From Acinetobacter variabilis (GTDB lineage Bacteria > Pseudomonadota > Gammaproteobacteria > Pseudomonadales > Moraxellaceae), in NCBI RefSeq assembly GCF_000369625.1, contig NZ_KB850116.1:57051-103500 (forward strand): 46,450 nt of DNA. The letters are read 5' to 3'. Positions 10,655 to 19,871 of the stretch are shown piece after piece. The first letter of the stretch is position 1. Every line of letters starts with the position of its first letter. Made by a program: the position numbers and the translations under genes. The notes below the pieces were generated by a model, which worked only from the letters and a program-made list of their open reading frames with translations, did no database searches and was not told where the DNA came from.

Positions 10655-10959
10655 TATCCCTTCCTCTTAATACGGTGGCGCTTACTTTGACTCTCATAGC
10701 GAAGAATGTCATTCACACTGTTAAGCTGAGGTTTAAATAGTTCCTGAAGTTCGTTTAATCGACCCAAGACCATTGCAATACGGACTAAATTTTCAACAGA
10801 TACATTTCGTCCCGCTTCAAGATTCGAAACTGTATTCACGCCGACACCAGCGCGTGCTGCTACCTCAGCTTGAGACATCTCCAGAAAGAGTCGTTGCTTA
10901 CGTAAACGCTCACCTAAAAGAGTCACAACTTCTTCTGGTTTAGTGAAATATAAATCCAT
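10654..10959 (-). CDS. hipB: HipB-like XRE antitoxin and repressor
   Basis: 101 residues with a helix-turn-helix at about 16-72 (MSQAEVAARAGVGVNTVSNLEAG). It is the first gene of the pair and overlaps hipA. By family knowledge it would bind HipA to neutralise it and repress its own promoter. The C-terminal tail is basic (SQSKRHRIKRKG). Confidence 0.88.
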   Translation of the reverse strand: MDLYFTKPEEVVTLLGERLRKQRLFLEMSQAEVAARAGVGVNTVSNLEAGRNVSVENLVRIAMVLGRLNELQELFKPQLNSVNDILRYESQSKRHRIKRKG

Positions 10960-10983
10960 TAAATTGGGTCTTAAGAATGAATA

Positions 10984-11027
10984 ATTTAATTAAATCACAA
11001 AATAATGGAATTAATCTATAGCTATAG
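10984..11027 (-). promoter_or_regulatory. Candidate HipB operator region
   Basis: Two perfect 12-bp palindromes lie upstream of hipB: ATTTAATTAAAT at 10984-10995 and CTATAGCTATAG at 11016-11027, centred 32 bases apart (about three helical turns). Their position fits binding by an autorepressing XRE dimer. In AT-rich DNA such palindromes also arise by chance, so this is an inference. Confidence 0.35.
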
Positions 11028-11040
11028 TGTGGCTAAGGAG

Positions 11041-11056
11041 GGCTTTGTTGCACAGC
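11041..11056 (+). mobile_element. Solo terminal repeat of the IS5-family element
   Basis: GGCTTTGTTGCACA matches the first 14 bases of the intact IS5-family element at 44903, but the bases after it do not match the rest of that element. It looks like an isolated IS end left by deletion, only a few bases upstream of the hipBA promoter region. Confidence 0.5.
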
Positions 11057-11412
11057 ACATCAGAAGGGTAGGTATAGTCCTTGGGTATCGGTTACAGAAA
11101 ATCATCAGGATGTACTTTGACTGATTGTTGATACGGAGATTTCAGTATTTTCATTTTTCCTAATAGGTCACATTACTTAGAAAGGGTTCTTCGAAAATTA
11201 GTTCATACTTTAAAAATCCTATAAATATTGAGGATATTTTCTTAATGCTTTCAATATAGCATGCGGCTATATGTAACTCGAACGGGCTTAATCTGCCTTT
11301 CAGTATAAATTTTTTGGGCGTGAGAGGGGAGAGGTGTGAGGGCAAGCAATTTATATCGTGTATACTTCTAAATTACTTATGTAATAGAAGGTGGTAAACA
11401 TGGATTTAGAGG
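11057..11412. other. Gene-free stretch with a truncated gene start
   Basis: No credible complete gene. At 11359-11412 a start-like context (GTAATAGAAGGTGGTAAAC then ATG at 11400) opens a frame MDLE that ends abruptly where the repeat at 11413 begins, as if a gene had been cut by arrival of the repeat. A short imperfect hairpin (CTTCTA..TTAC / GTAATAGAAG) precedes the ATG. Confidence 0.4.
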
Positions 11413-11663
11413 TAATAACACTAAATATAAAAAAATTGGAAGAATAATTTATTAAATTATTGTTTTTATGTGGTTATTGGTGATGTTAGGAATAATAATA
11501 ACTTTTTTCTTGATGAATTTTACCTAAAAAAATTGATCAGATAATTTTCTTTAAATGTCATGCATACATAAATTTGACAGTTTGAAGGGATCGGTATGTG
11601 CATTTTTCACAAGGTTAAAGATCGACCATAAATGTGATAAACGGCAGAGGATCATTGAAAAAT
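11413..11663 (+). repeat. Diverged 250-bp direct repeat, copy 2
   Basis: Partner of 8813-9062, with the same first 17 bases and the same order of conserved islands. It is preceded by the truncated start at 11400 rather than by the IS3 remnant, so the repeat has its own left edge. After it, up to 11879, no gene is recognisable. A frame near 11700-11750 encodes a lipoprotein-signal-like stretch (AAVLLTGC) that ends after a few codons and is probably a relic. Confidence 0.78.
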
Positions 11664-11879
11664 GAATGGATTTAAACACTACATGTATGCACGAAAAAAA
11701 GTATCGCTGCGGTTCTGCTGACAGGCTGTATTGAGCATTGAATGCAAATGATGTAGTAATTGTCTACAGGCTATAGGACCAGCATGAAGAAGAATGAAAT
11801 GTAGTTGCCAATTTATAACCTTGGTTGAAAAGCATAGCATTGTTATTCGGAGAAGTGAGGTAAGCCATCCTTCTCTTAT

Positions 11880-12137
11880 TCATTTAAAATGATTCTTACT
11901 CAACTGATCTCGACTCATGGGCTGGTTCCAATTAGACGGATAATAACTTCCATCCCCTATCTTTTTCTTACCACATTTCTTGCATTTAATCCCTTCTTTG
12001 GAGATTTGATTCAGCATCACTGTTGTCGGTTGAATCAAATCAATGACATAGTTCGTTGGTTCAGGAAAAGCAGAAGAGGCTGCTTTATTGCAAAAGAGAA
12101 CATTCGGATCAAATGGATTGGATTGCACAAAAGCCAT
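11880..12137 (-). CDS. Possible zinc-ribbon protein fragment
   Basis: An 85-residue frame with a C-terminal zinc-ribbon half-site CKKCGKKKIGDGSYYP. The frame stays open upstream to about 12194 and the extra codons read naturally (LNGCYRLHAGELLCGC), yet no good start or ribosome site is seen. It could be the 3' part of a longer truncated gene. The family is not recognised. The overlapping + strand frame looks like its shadow. Confidence 0.35.
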   Translation of the reverse strand: MAFVQSNPFDPNVLFCNKAASSAFPEPTNYVIDLIQPTTVMLNQISKEGIKCKKCGKKKIGDGSYYPSNWNQPMSRDQLSKNHFK

Positions 12138-12278
12138 GATACAGCCACAGAGTAATTCACCTGCATGTAATCTGTAACATCCATTCAGGTCATCAGACGA
12201 AGATTAATCTGAAATTTAAGCACTAAACGCCATAAATCTATGTATGGGCAGACTTTTTTGAGACATATGTTGATAAAC

Positions 12279-12459
12279 ATGCGGCAAGTTACATTGCTTA
12301 AAAGTCTATCTAAGTTAACGATCTATTCAATTCTGGATAAGTAATCTGAATATTACGATCCTAAATTACCCGAAGAGTATTAAGATTTCTAAGAATCGTG
12401 ATTGTTGGTTTATTTGGGAAATTAATCAGTGGATTGAAGCAAAGATGATGGCTCATTAA
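12279..12459 (+). pseudogene. Decayed AlpA-family regulator
   Basis: Read from ATG 12279, the frame gives MRQVTLLKSLSKLTIYSILDK, then TAA at 12342-12344, then SEYYDPKLPEEY. After a frameshift near 12380 it gives ISKNRDCWFIWEINQWIEAK and a stop at 12457. This is the layout of AlpA phage/island regulators: a SrSTIYrl helix-turn-helix, then DPKFPKPIKIS, then W..EI..WI. At least one nonsense codon and one frameshift inactivate it. Intact AlpA proteins control integrase or excision genes on islands, so this marks an old island. Confidence 0.7.
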
Positions 12460-12486
12460 GGATTGTGGGCTTCGACTACTTAAATT

Positions 12487-13083
12487 TTAGGTATTTTGAA
12501 TAAAGCATATTTCAAAAATCTTAATTAATGGATTTAAATTACCATAAAAACCTTCAATATTGGCTTGAATCCATTGTTGTTGAGAGTCAATGCGAGACCA
12601 ATCAATACCATAACCACAATGAGCAATCAGATGCTCAAAGAAAATCCGTTGTGTACGTCCATTACCTTCACGGAATGGGTGTATGACATTAAGCTCACAA
12701 TACAAGTCGGCAAGTTGAGGAATCAGTTGTTGTGGTGCTAAGCCTTGAAAGTATTTTTTTTCTTGAAGCGGTTTGAGTAGTTTATTGGTTTCAATTTCAA
12801 TACGGGAAAAATTACAAAAACGGGTGTCACCTTTGGAAATATCGATTTGTCTTAACTTTCCTGCCCAGTCGTATAAGTCGCCAAAGAGCTGCGCATGAAT
12901 TGATTTTAAGTATTGTAAGTCGTAAGGTGGTTCAGCATATTCAATTAAGTTACTTGCCAATCCAGACAGTTCTAGTTCAGCTTATTCTAAAATTTGTTCA
13001 TCATGAATATTGAGTTTGTTCTTTAGGATATTTGTGCCAGGGTAACAATACAGGCTGTCACCCATTTCCCCATATTTATCCAT
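12487..13083 (-). pseudogene. fic: Fic-family AMPylase toxin with an in-frame stop
   Basis: Read from ATG at 13083, the frame encodes MDKYGEMGDSLYCYPGTNIL and so on, meets TAA at 12982-12984 (codon 34), and continues in the same frame to 12487. Total length is 198 codons, matching E. coli Fic (about 200). The catalytic motif HPFREGNGRT is intact near residue 137, and GDTRFCNF and YDWAGKLRQIDI match the family. A restart at TTG 12960 would give 157 residues without the N-terminal helices but with the active site, so partial activity cannot be excluded. Fic toxins transfer AMP to target proteins. The gene lies 12 bases after yhfG. Confidence 0.82.
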
Positions 13084-13095
13084 ACATGCACCTGA

Positions 13096-13263
13096 CTAAG
13101 TTTCGGGTTGCGAATACTTCTTATATTTTTGCAAGATTTCAGCTTTACTTTGTTGAGTTGTTTGAGCTGTCGTTGTAATGCCTTCAAGCTTTAGGCTGGC
13201 TTGATAGTTTTGCGCACGTGTCGCTTGAATATATTTTTTTTTCTGTTCAGTGGTTCTGAGCAT
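13096..13263 (-). CDS. YhfG/FicA-type antitoxin of the Fic pair
   Basis: 55 residues: MLRTTEQKKKYIQATRAQNY then QASLKLEGI. This resembles E. coli YhfG (KQK..W..QRNRNFQASRRLEG), the small protein encoded before fic that inhibits it. ATGGAG lies about 7 bases upstream of the start on this strand. The frame is intact even though the downstream fic frame carries a stop codon. The assignment rests on sequence resemblance and gene order. Confidence 0.75.
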   Translation of the reverse strand: MLRTTEQKKKYIQATRAQNYQASLKLEGITTTAQTTQQSKAEILQKYKKYSQPET

Positions 13264-13371
13264 TTCGAAACTCCATTGATGCTACACGTGAAGTAAGTAT
13301 AGCAGAGAATCTTTTTGATCAATGCTGCATACACAGCATTTCAAAATGTAATACAACGGTATTGTTTCATG

Positions 13372-13408
13372 TAATAACAGAAAACTAAAAAAAAGTGGAA
13401 GAATTTTT
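13372..13408 (+). repeat. Third copy of the repeat's terminal core
   Basis: TAATAACAGAAAACTAAAAA, continuing AAAGTGGAAGAA, shares the start TAATAACA and the TGGAAGAA island with the repeats at 8813 and 11413 (TAATAACACTAAATATAAAA...TGGAAGAA). Only about the first 35 bases match. It lies some 165 bases before the first gene of the recombinase module and could be its left end. The rest of 13264-13537 is AT-rich and would hold the module's promoter. Confidence 0.45.
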
Positions 13409-13537
13409 AAAATTTAGACCACCCATGATAAGTAAACCATATGTATTTGTTGATAATTGTAATTTTGAGAAAATTTAGTTGATAAATTAAATGAATTTTA
13501 ATATACAAAGATATGCTCATTTTTTATATCGATAAAA

Positions 13538-14002
13538 ATGTTAAAATTTGACTATTTAGTAAAAAATATAGAGATATTTATGGGGCAATTTATCATGCCC
13601 TTTTGCTTTGAGCGACAAAATGTTCAATTTAAGATAGTAAAAATTAACTCAGAACTACTGAAAATCAAAAAGATTAAACAGAGCCAGAAAGTAGTAGTAC
13701 AAGCAAAGTTCAAAATAATCTATGTGAAAATTTGGCAAAAAATATTGCTATTAATGCAAACGGAGCCATGCTTACGTGTACATTCTAATTATGTTGCAAT
13801 CTTACAGTTGATACATAATCTTGATGATTTTATCGAAAAATCACAGCAACACTTGTGCTTTGAGAGAAAAGCTCAGAAAGAGCTGGATGCTAAATTTTTT
13901 GCTAGATTTTTTAAGCTGACAAAGAGTTCAATAAAAGATCAACTTTTACCAAATTGTTCAGATCGTAATGAATTTAACCAATGCAATTTGATAAAAAATT
14001 AA
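13538..14002 (+). CDS. Hypothetical protein, first gene of the recombinase module
   Basis: Up to 154 residues, lysine- and isoleucine-rich, not recognised. The true start may be a later ATG, such as the one opening MGQFIMPFCFERQ at 13580. The C-terminal half (SNYVAILQLIHNLDDFIEKSQ) looks like ordinary coding sequence. It lies 12 bases before the first large recombinase gene and on the same strand, as small accessory genes do in Tn554-like three-gene modules; that comparison concerns layout only. Confidence 0.5.
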   Translation: MLKFDYLVKNIEIFMGQFIMPFCFERQNVQFKIVKINSELLKIKKIKQSQKVVVQAKFKIIYVKIWQKILLLMQTEPCLRVHSNYVAILQLIHNLDDFIEKSQQHLCFERKAQKELDAKFFARFFKLTKSSIKDQLLPNCSDRNEFNQCNLIKN

Positions 14003-14014
14003 GCGAAAGCGAAT

Positions 14015-16354
14015 ATGCCAAAGATTGAAACAGAAGAGCAATTCTTAGATTTAGCAGAAAAATTCCAAAAAGATTATTGTTTATTACGCAATCATGTTGT
14101 GAATACACAATTTGTCGATCTATCAGATGATTTACGTGAAAAAGCCCATGCTCTATATAAGGAAGCACAACAGATATATGGCTATATATCTAGTTCTAGA
14201 CAATTAGGTAAATATTATTATCTAGCTTCTTTAAGTTATTTTGCATGCCCGACTACTAGTAATACTCAAGAGCTGTCGTCTGAACGTTATTTGATTCTAC
14301 AAGCGAGTTTTTTAACATATCGGCAGTATCAAGAATTTGCAAAAATTGATAAAGCTGAGAATAAGCAAAAACATGTTTGTGATCTCTTTCGCTATGTATC
14401 ACGATATGTTCTGGATTCTAATCATGCTGAATTATTTCAAGAATGCAGTGAGCTACTAAATCGCTATGTCATGTACGAACGTAACTTGAAAAAGGAGGAT
14501 CGTAATCAACTTTTTAATATTAAAGATTTCAAACAAGTACAAGCCATAGAGTATTTATCGGCTCTATTAATAATTTTTAAAAGACTTGATGATCGTCGTG
14601 TTGTTCATCGTCAGCGTAAGTCAAAAAAAAGTAAAGTTTTGCAATGGCCGACGAAAAATGAACTCAAAAAATTTCGTGAAATTAAAACGGGTAAGCAAGT
14701 AGATATTGGACATAACGCAAAGATCAGTATTTATGATGCCGCTCTTCACAAAGATGAAGAGGGTGAAGTTGATCTATTAGATCCTGAAATGGAGTTTTAT
14801 TCAGAAGATGAAAAGTCTAAAAATTTAAATTATATACTCAGCGATAATGCGACGCATCTAATGCGGCATCGCCAGCGCCGTCATGCTCCTTTTGTTACAA
14901 ATCCACATTATTTGGCGCCAGATATACTGAAGCAAATTGTTTATGTGTTGAGAACCGAGTTATCCGGGCACTGGAGGGATGCTGCAATCGCTGCAGCATG
15001 TTTATTGTCACTTTTGACGGGATTATCACCCGTCGCACTGATGGATTTTAACGAGCTTATTCAAGATGGAATTTTGATCCAGAATGGTTCAAGTAGACGT
15101 CGCGAATATTTACTCAAATTAAATCTTAAAATTACAGAGCAGAAGATTAAGAGCTTAAATCATGTGCGGTGGAATGAAGTGATGACACATCAACTACATT
15201 TACCTTCTGCTTGGTTTGACTATATAGAACAAGCATCGAATCCACTAATTTCATCAACACACATTAATACGAAACTTAAGAATTGGCTTGATAATCGGTT
15301 TGTAGGTTCGATCACTGTAGAAAAACTGCAGGCTCAATTATATTTTCATATATATTATGAAACATATAATGAATATCTTGCTCATGTAATTGCTGGGCGG
15401 GATAGTCAGCATCACATGCCTGGTATCTATTATGGCGGGCTACCGAAAACTCAACTCAGTAGCACATATCTAGCCTTTTTAGAAAAAGCACTTACACCAC
15501 ATTCCACACATTTTACTGAAGACACGGCTGAACTAAAAATATTGCAACAACAATTCAAAGTGCAATCTGCATTATCTATAGGAAGGATAGGGAGCCAACT
15601 GGCACTTGAACCCAATTTTGTGAAAGAGCAATTCCATATTTTACATAGACATTGTCACGAAAACATCCAAGAAGATAAGCACATTATTAATCAACTTAAT
15701 GCATATGCGTGTTGGATGTGGCATATCAGTTTGTTGAGTTTGGCAAGTCGGCCTAAAAAAAACCTGTTGGGGAATTTGGATGATTATTGTGTTGAGCTCA
15801 AGCTTTTATATGTGAATGATAAAAAAAATAGTAAAGCAAGAAAAGATGGTCGTTTTATCCCTTTATCTGATTTTTTCATAAAAACACTGCAAAATTACAC
15901 TGCCTTTTTAGAACAAATTATTGAAGCGTACGGTTCATTTTTTAGACAAGTCTTTGCAAAGAAGAAGATAACTGTAAATGATCTTTTTGGTAAGGTCATT
16001 TTTAGTAAAGATATCTTGCCGATAACTGTCAAAGAATGGCAGAGCAGGAAAATTAAGTTAATCCCTTTATCGAGAAAATGGGTGAATTCATATATGCAAG
16101 GAGTCTTTCCAAAGAATATGTATTCGAATTGGTTACGTCATTTTGACATGAACTTTTTGATGCATGAGCAGCAAGAGGGTAAACCAGCATTAGCTTTTCA
16201 CTTAATTCAGGCCCTGTATGGTCATGACCAACGTGACCGAGAGGCTTTTCATCCGCATTCTTCACTTATCCCGAATGTCTATGTACAGCAAGCCCGCCAG
16301 CAATTGCAAGATAATGTCAAATCTTTATCGATTAAACACTTAGAGCGAAAATAG
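14015..16354 (+). CDS. Large tyrosine recombinase-like protein with degenerate catalytic site
   Basis: 779 residues, much longer than an ordinary integrase (300-450). The C-terminal part retains the tyrosine recombinase layout. Box I appears near residue 335 as SLLTGLSPVALMDF, where the conserved Arg of TGLR is Ser. Box II near 703 reads NWLRHFDMNFL, with Asn for the first His but the second Arg kept. A GH pair (YGHDQRDREAF) and a final tyrosine in NVYVQQ near 755 follow. The first ~300 residues are not recognised. It may be a structural partner of the next protein, from which it is separated by four bases. Loss of the box I Arg argues against strand cleavage by this protein alone. Confidence 0.72.
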   Translation: MPKIETEEQFLDLAEKFQKDYCLLRNHVVNTQFVDLSDDLREKAHALYKEAQQIYGYISSSRQLGKYYYLASLSYFACPTTSNTQELSSERYLILQASFLTYRQYQEFAKIDKAENKQKHVCDLFRYVSRYVLDSNHAELFQECSELLNRYVMYERNLKKEDRNQLFNIKDFKQVQAIEYLSALLIIFKRLDDRRVVHRQRKSKKSKVLQWPTKNELKKFREIKTGKQVDIGHNAKISIYDAALHKDEEGEVDLLDPEMEFYSEDEKSKNLNYILSDNATHLMRHRQRRHAPFVTNPHYLAPDILKQIVYVLRTELSGHWRDAAIAAACLLSLLTGLSPVALMDFNELIQDGILIQNGSSRRREYLLKLNLKITEQKIKSLNHVRWNEVMTHQLHLPSAWFDYIEQASNPLISSTHINTKLKNWLDNRFVGSITVEKLQAQLYFHIYYETYNEYLAHVIAGRDSQHHMPGIYYGGLPKTQLSSTYLAFLEKALTPHSTHFTEDTAELKILQQQFKVQSALSIGRIGSQLALEPNFVKEQFHILHRHCHENIQEDKHIINQLNAYACWMWHISLLSLASRPKKNLLGNLDDYCVELKLLYVNDKKNSKARKDGRFIPLSDFFIKTLQNYTAFLEQIIEAYGSFFRQVFAKKKITVNDLFGKVIFSKDILPITVKEWQSRKIKLIPLSRKWVNSYMQGVFPKNMYSNWLRHFDMNFLMHEQQEGKPALAFHLIQALYGHDQRDREAFHPHSSLIPNVYVQQARQQLQDNVKSLSIKHLERK

Positions 16355-16358
16355 TTGT

Positions 16359-19300
16359 ATGCAAAAAATCAAAGAACTAATAAAACCACAACTAGATGAT
16401 CTATTTGTTGATATTCATAAAATGGTGAAAAAGTCGCTAGATAGACAGCCTTCTCCACCTGAAGTATTGACGAAAGAAATGCAGCAAAAACTTGATCAGC
16501 AGATCGCTGAAAAATGGCATGACATTAAAGATAGTGTTGATTGTTTGAGTCAAAAGTTGAGCCGAGACGAACAATCAAAACTGATGCAATTTACTGAAGA
16601 TGAATTTAATAAAAGAAGGAAGCAATTCAACCAGAATGTAGATAAAAAATCATACAGAATTAAGCTAAATCCACATACTAAACGGATCGTACTGCCTAGA
16701 AAAATTGAGAGTACAGAGTCACGGTTAGAACAGGGGCATCTACATATCCATGTACTTAAGGAATTAAGGCAGTATTGGCAAGATTCATTTGAATATTGGA
16801 ATGAACCAAAGTACTTATGGGGAAATTTATGCTTAAGTTTTATATATATTTCAGGCTGTGCAGATGAACAGCATTTGATTGCTATTCAGAAGCAATTGCA
16901 GGAGGCCATTGAGCTTGGTACAGATCTGAATTGTTTTCGGTTATACCATTCGGACTACAAAAAAATCACTAATCCATTGTTACTACATTATCGTGTTGAA
17001 AACTCTCAATATGGCAACGATGTAGAACAGGGAAAGTTGTACCAATGGAAACATGTTTTTTTTAACCCATATGCGCAGTTCATTTTGCAATATTTAAAAA
17101 AGTTGAAAGCTACTCAGAAAGAATTTTGTCTGCAACATTCAGTTGAAGATTGTATTTTAGAAAGCTTGAGTAAGATAGGCAGGAAAAAAAGTCTTGGGGA
17201 TCTGCAATATCAAATTAAACGCCGTGGATTTCGTGCATTTAATGATGTGCAAATGGTACTCGAATTTAATCCAAACCTCAGCATAGATATATTTTTGAGT
17301 AATGTGCTTCAGCAAGAGATTAATACTGTTGCTTTAAGGCCATCCGAATTTAGATTGCTGTGGAATAATGATTACAATCAAGTCACAGAACCAGATAATC
17401 GCCCTATTCATTTTGAACAAGAGCAGTTACTTCCTGAAGTTCCGACTGTTCAAAGCAAATTACAAACGATTCCGTATGAGTTGATGTTGTTTGGTCAAAA
17501 GAAACGTAAAGGTCAAAAAGTTGAGCGTTTAGATAAAAAGAGGAATAAAGAAGAACGCACGCTACGTTTTTGGCAAGAAACTAGAAGGGTGTTAGAGGAG
17601 AAGATAGTTGATGCTAATACGGAGGAAAAGTCTTTAATTGATGCTCAACTACGCTTAATTCACTGGTTAATGCATTTAAAAAAACGAGGGCTTCAATTAT
17701 CAACTATTGAAAGCTACTTAGGATCGTTTGGCAAAGAATTTATATTTGAGATTTGGCTCAATAAATTAGATTTAAAGCAACAATCCATAGATGACTATGA
17801 GGATTTATATCGGCAGCTATTGAAATACAGCAGTGAACGTGATGAAAAAGCAGTTCAACGAGATTCGGTGAAAGGAAAAACCTCTCGTAAGATGCACCAA
17901 AGCGCAGAATACCGTTTTGGTCGCCTAAAAGATTTTCATCAATTCTGTATAGAGAATTATGATGCTCCAGGGGTATTGGTGTTACAGAATTCAAGTTTTA
18001 AGCATTTACAAATTTGCAATGCACGGCTAGTGAGTCCTTTGCTATTTGGCAAATTATTGGAAAAACTAGAAAATTTAAGTCAAGAGCCAACGGCATCAGA
18101 GTGGGTCGATCATCTGAGTTGTTTAAAGCTGATGTATTTACTAAGTTATAGAACTGGACTTCGATTAAATGAAGTTCGTTGTCTTAAAATACAAGATATT
18201 ATTTGCCCAGAGCTACTTTATAAAGAAAAAGAAAATACAGTTTTTAATAATATCACGCTTCATATCCAAGACAATTCATATCGCCGTCTGAAAACGCGAA
18301 GTGCGAATCGTCAAATACCATTGAAAATTGCATTGTCAGAACATGAGTTTTTAGTAGTACAACGTTACATACAACATCGTTATGAGCAATATTTGGTTAA
18401 TCAGCAGGATGATCTACTTTTTAGTGTGAATCATCGTGTATTAACTGATCAATGTATCAGCAAAATTACAGTAGATTTGTTTAGTCAAATATTAGGTATG
18501 CATCATGGCTTTAGTTTTCATACATTACGCCACAGTGCTGCTAACTATCTAGCAATAACTTTGCTCGGTTCAAAAGAAATGATCAAGACCTACACAGATT
18601 GTCCTTGGGTAAAAGCAAAAAAGATGAGGGATTTATTGTTTGGTATGAAAGCACGTGCTCAAGAAGAGATTATTCAACATAAATGGCAGGTGCTCGCCTC
18701 TTGGATGGGGCATAGCAGTATTGAGCAAACGGCTTCAAATTACCTTCATGTTTTGGATTTATTAGCAGTCGATCGAATTTATAATTCGCCGTGTATCATT
18801 TCAAAAAAAGTATTAGAACAGTGTTTTAGTCCAGTGAAGTCAAGTACAGACTACATAAACCTAAATCGTTATACTCAGCAGCAGAAATGGTTTAATTCTT
18901 ATCAGCAAACACAGCCAGTTACGATGGCTGGCCGACAAGAAAAGAAGTTTAGTATAGAGAAGAGTACTCTGACACCTTTTCAACGTTTGATAAGTTTTAG
19001 AGAAGGTCGTTTAAGCGAAGATACCCAAGCTCAAGAATGGATGCAACGATGTCAATGGATGAGCACTAAATGGATGGATCGCCAAAAATTTAATTTAAAA
19101 ACGAATTATGTTTATAGTAAGAATTTAGAAGAGAGTTGGTTTGATGAACTTTACGAAAAGGCTAAAAAACTGACTCGTCCAGATGAAATAATTCCTCTCC
19201 TTGATTTTCATTATAAAGATGATAGGCAGCAAGATGCACTGAAAGAAAAGAACATGGTTAAGGCGCTTAAAATATTATTATTATTTGGAAAACTGCGTAA

Positions 19301-19559
19301 GAATTTTCTACATTTTCAATGCCGAATGAAAGGTGATGAGCAACAAATTGTTAATTTTATTACTGGTATAGAGCCAATGTTAGGAGATCATCTGTATTTA
19401 GAAAAACAAAACTACCCAGTTAATTTGGATGCTCCTGAGCGAACCGTTAAATTTAGTTTTCAAAGAGTTGTCGGCTCTAACAAAAAAAATGTTACTCCGC
19501 TGGTTATATTTAATTTAATGTTAAAAATGATGCAAAAAGATGAACTCTGGATCAAATAG
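16359..19559 (+). CDS. Very large tyrosine recombinase
   Basis: 1066 residues. A complete catalytic set is readable: box I YRTGLRLNEVRCLKI near residue 597 (Arg), a beta-hairpin Lys region LKTRSANRQIPL near 645, box II FHTLRHSAANY near 719 (His, Arg), WMGHSSIEQT near 785 (His), and the nucleophile in SNYLHV near 797. About 270 residues follow the tyrosine, and a ~560-residue N-terminal region contains a charged helical part near 385-410. It is likely the active integrase/transposase of a mobile module, working with the preceding protein. Base composition is host-like. I do not recognise a named element. Confidence 0.8.
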   Translation: MQKIKELIKPQLDDLFVDIHKMVKKSLDRQPSPPEVLTKEMQQKLDQQIAEKWHDIKDSVDCLSQKLSRDEQSKLMQFTEDEFNKRRKQFNQNVDKKSYRIKLNPHTKRIVLPRKIESTESRLEQGHLHIHVLKELRQYWQDSFEYWNEPKYLWGNLCLSFIYISGCADEQHLIAIQKQLQEAIELGTDLNCFRLYHSDYKKITNPLLLHYRVENSQYGNDVEQGKLYQWKHVFFNPYAQFILQYLKKLKATQKEFCLQHSVEDCILESLSKIGRKKSLGDLQYQIKRRGFRAFNDVQMVLEFNPNLSIDIFLSNVLQQEINTVALRPSEFRLLWNNDYNQVTEPDNRPIHFEQEQLLPEVPTVQSKLQTIPYELMLFGQKKRKGQKVERLDKKRNKEERTLRFWQETRRVLEEKIVDANTEEKSLIDAQLRLIHWLMHLKKRGLQLSTIESYLGSFGKEFIFEIWLNKLDLKQQSIDDYEDLYRQLLKYSSERDEKAVQRDSVKGKTSRKMHQSAEYRFGRLKDFHQFCIENYDAPGVLVLQNSSFKHLQICNARLVSPLLFGKLLEKLENLSQEPTASEWVDHLSCLKLMYLLSYRTGLRLNEVRCLKIQDIICPELLYKEKENTVFNNITLHIQDNSYRRLKTRSANRQIPLKIALSEHEFLVVQRYIQHRYEQYLVNQQDDLLFSVNHRVLTDQCISKITVDLFSQILGMHHGFSFHTLRHSAANYLAITLLGSKEMIKTYTDCPWVKAKKMRDLLFGMKARAQEEIIQHKWQVLASWMGHSSIEQTASNYLHVLDLLAVDRIYNSPCIISKKVLEQCFSPVKSSTDYINLNRYTQQQKWFNSYQQTQPVTMAGRQEKKFSIEKSTLTPFQRLISFREGRLSEDTQAQEWMQRCQWMSTKWMDRQKFNLKTNYVYSKNLEESWFDELYEKAKKLTRPDEIIPLLDFHYKDDRQQDALKEKNMVKALKILLLFGKLRKNFLHFQCRMKGDEQQIVNFITGIEPMLGDHLYLEKQNYPVNLDAPERTVKFSFQRVVGSNKKNVTPLVIFNLMLKMMQKDELWIK

Positions 19560-19871
19560 CCTAAGCATGTTAAAGGGGAATTGTTTAGAAATTTCCCTGT
19601 TTATAAGTAAACTGCCTTTATGAAAAGCACCATGCTGACTTGGATTAATAAGCGGAATGTAGTATCACAGTTTGATCGCTGGATTTACGAAAATGGTGTG
19701 AAGATTAGCGGTATGGTAAATCGATGAGCTAAAGTGTTGTAGTCCAAACTCGATCTGACAATTACCCATTTTTTAGTGTGCCCGTCAGGTTAAATTTGAA
19801 CTGAATTTTTCTCAGCCCAAATTCATTTCCAATCAAGTTATGTTTCAAGTGGCGTGCGAACACTGCACAAT
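19560..19871. other. Gene-free gap after the recombinase module
   Basis: A weak hairpin (GGGGAA...TTTCCC, 19574-19597) follows the recombinase stop and might terminate it. A 35-codon frame at 19620-19727 (MKSTMLTWINKRNVVSQFDR and on) reads naturally but is too short to assign and may be a relic. The right end of the recombinase module should lie here or further on; no inverted copy of the 13372 core was found. Confidence 0.4.

Noticed and set aside
11160..11345. 61-codon - strand frame
   Set aside because: No motif and no ribosome site; AT-rich non-coding DNA between IS and repeat fragments.
11889..12155. Open frame of 88 codons on the + strand
   Set aside because: It overlaps the zinc-ribbon-like - strand frame, has no recognisable motif or ribosome site, and looks like that frame's shadow.
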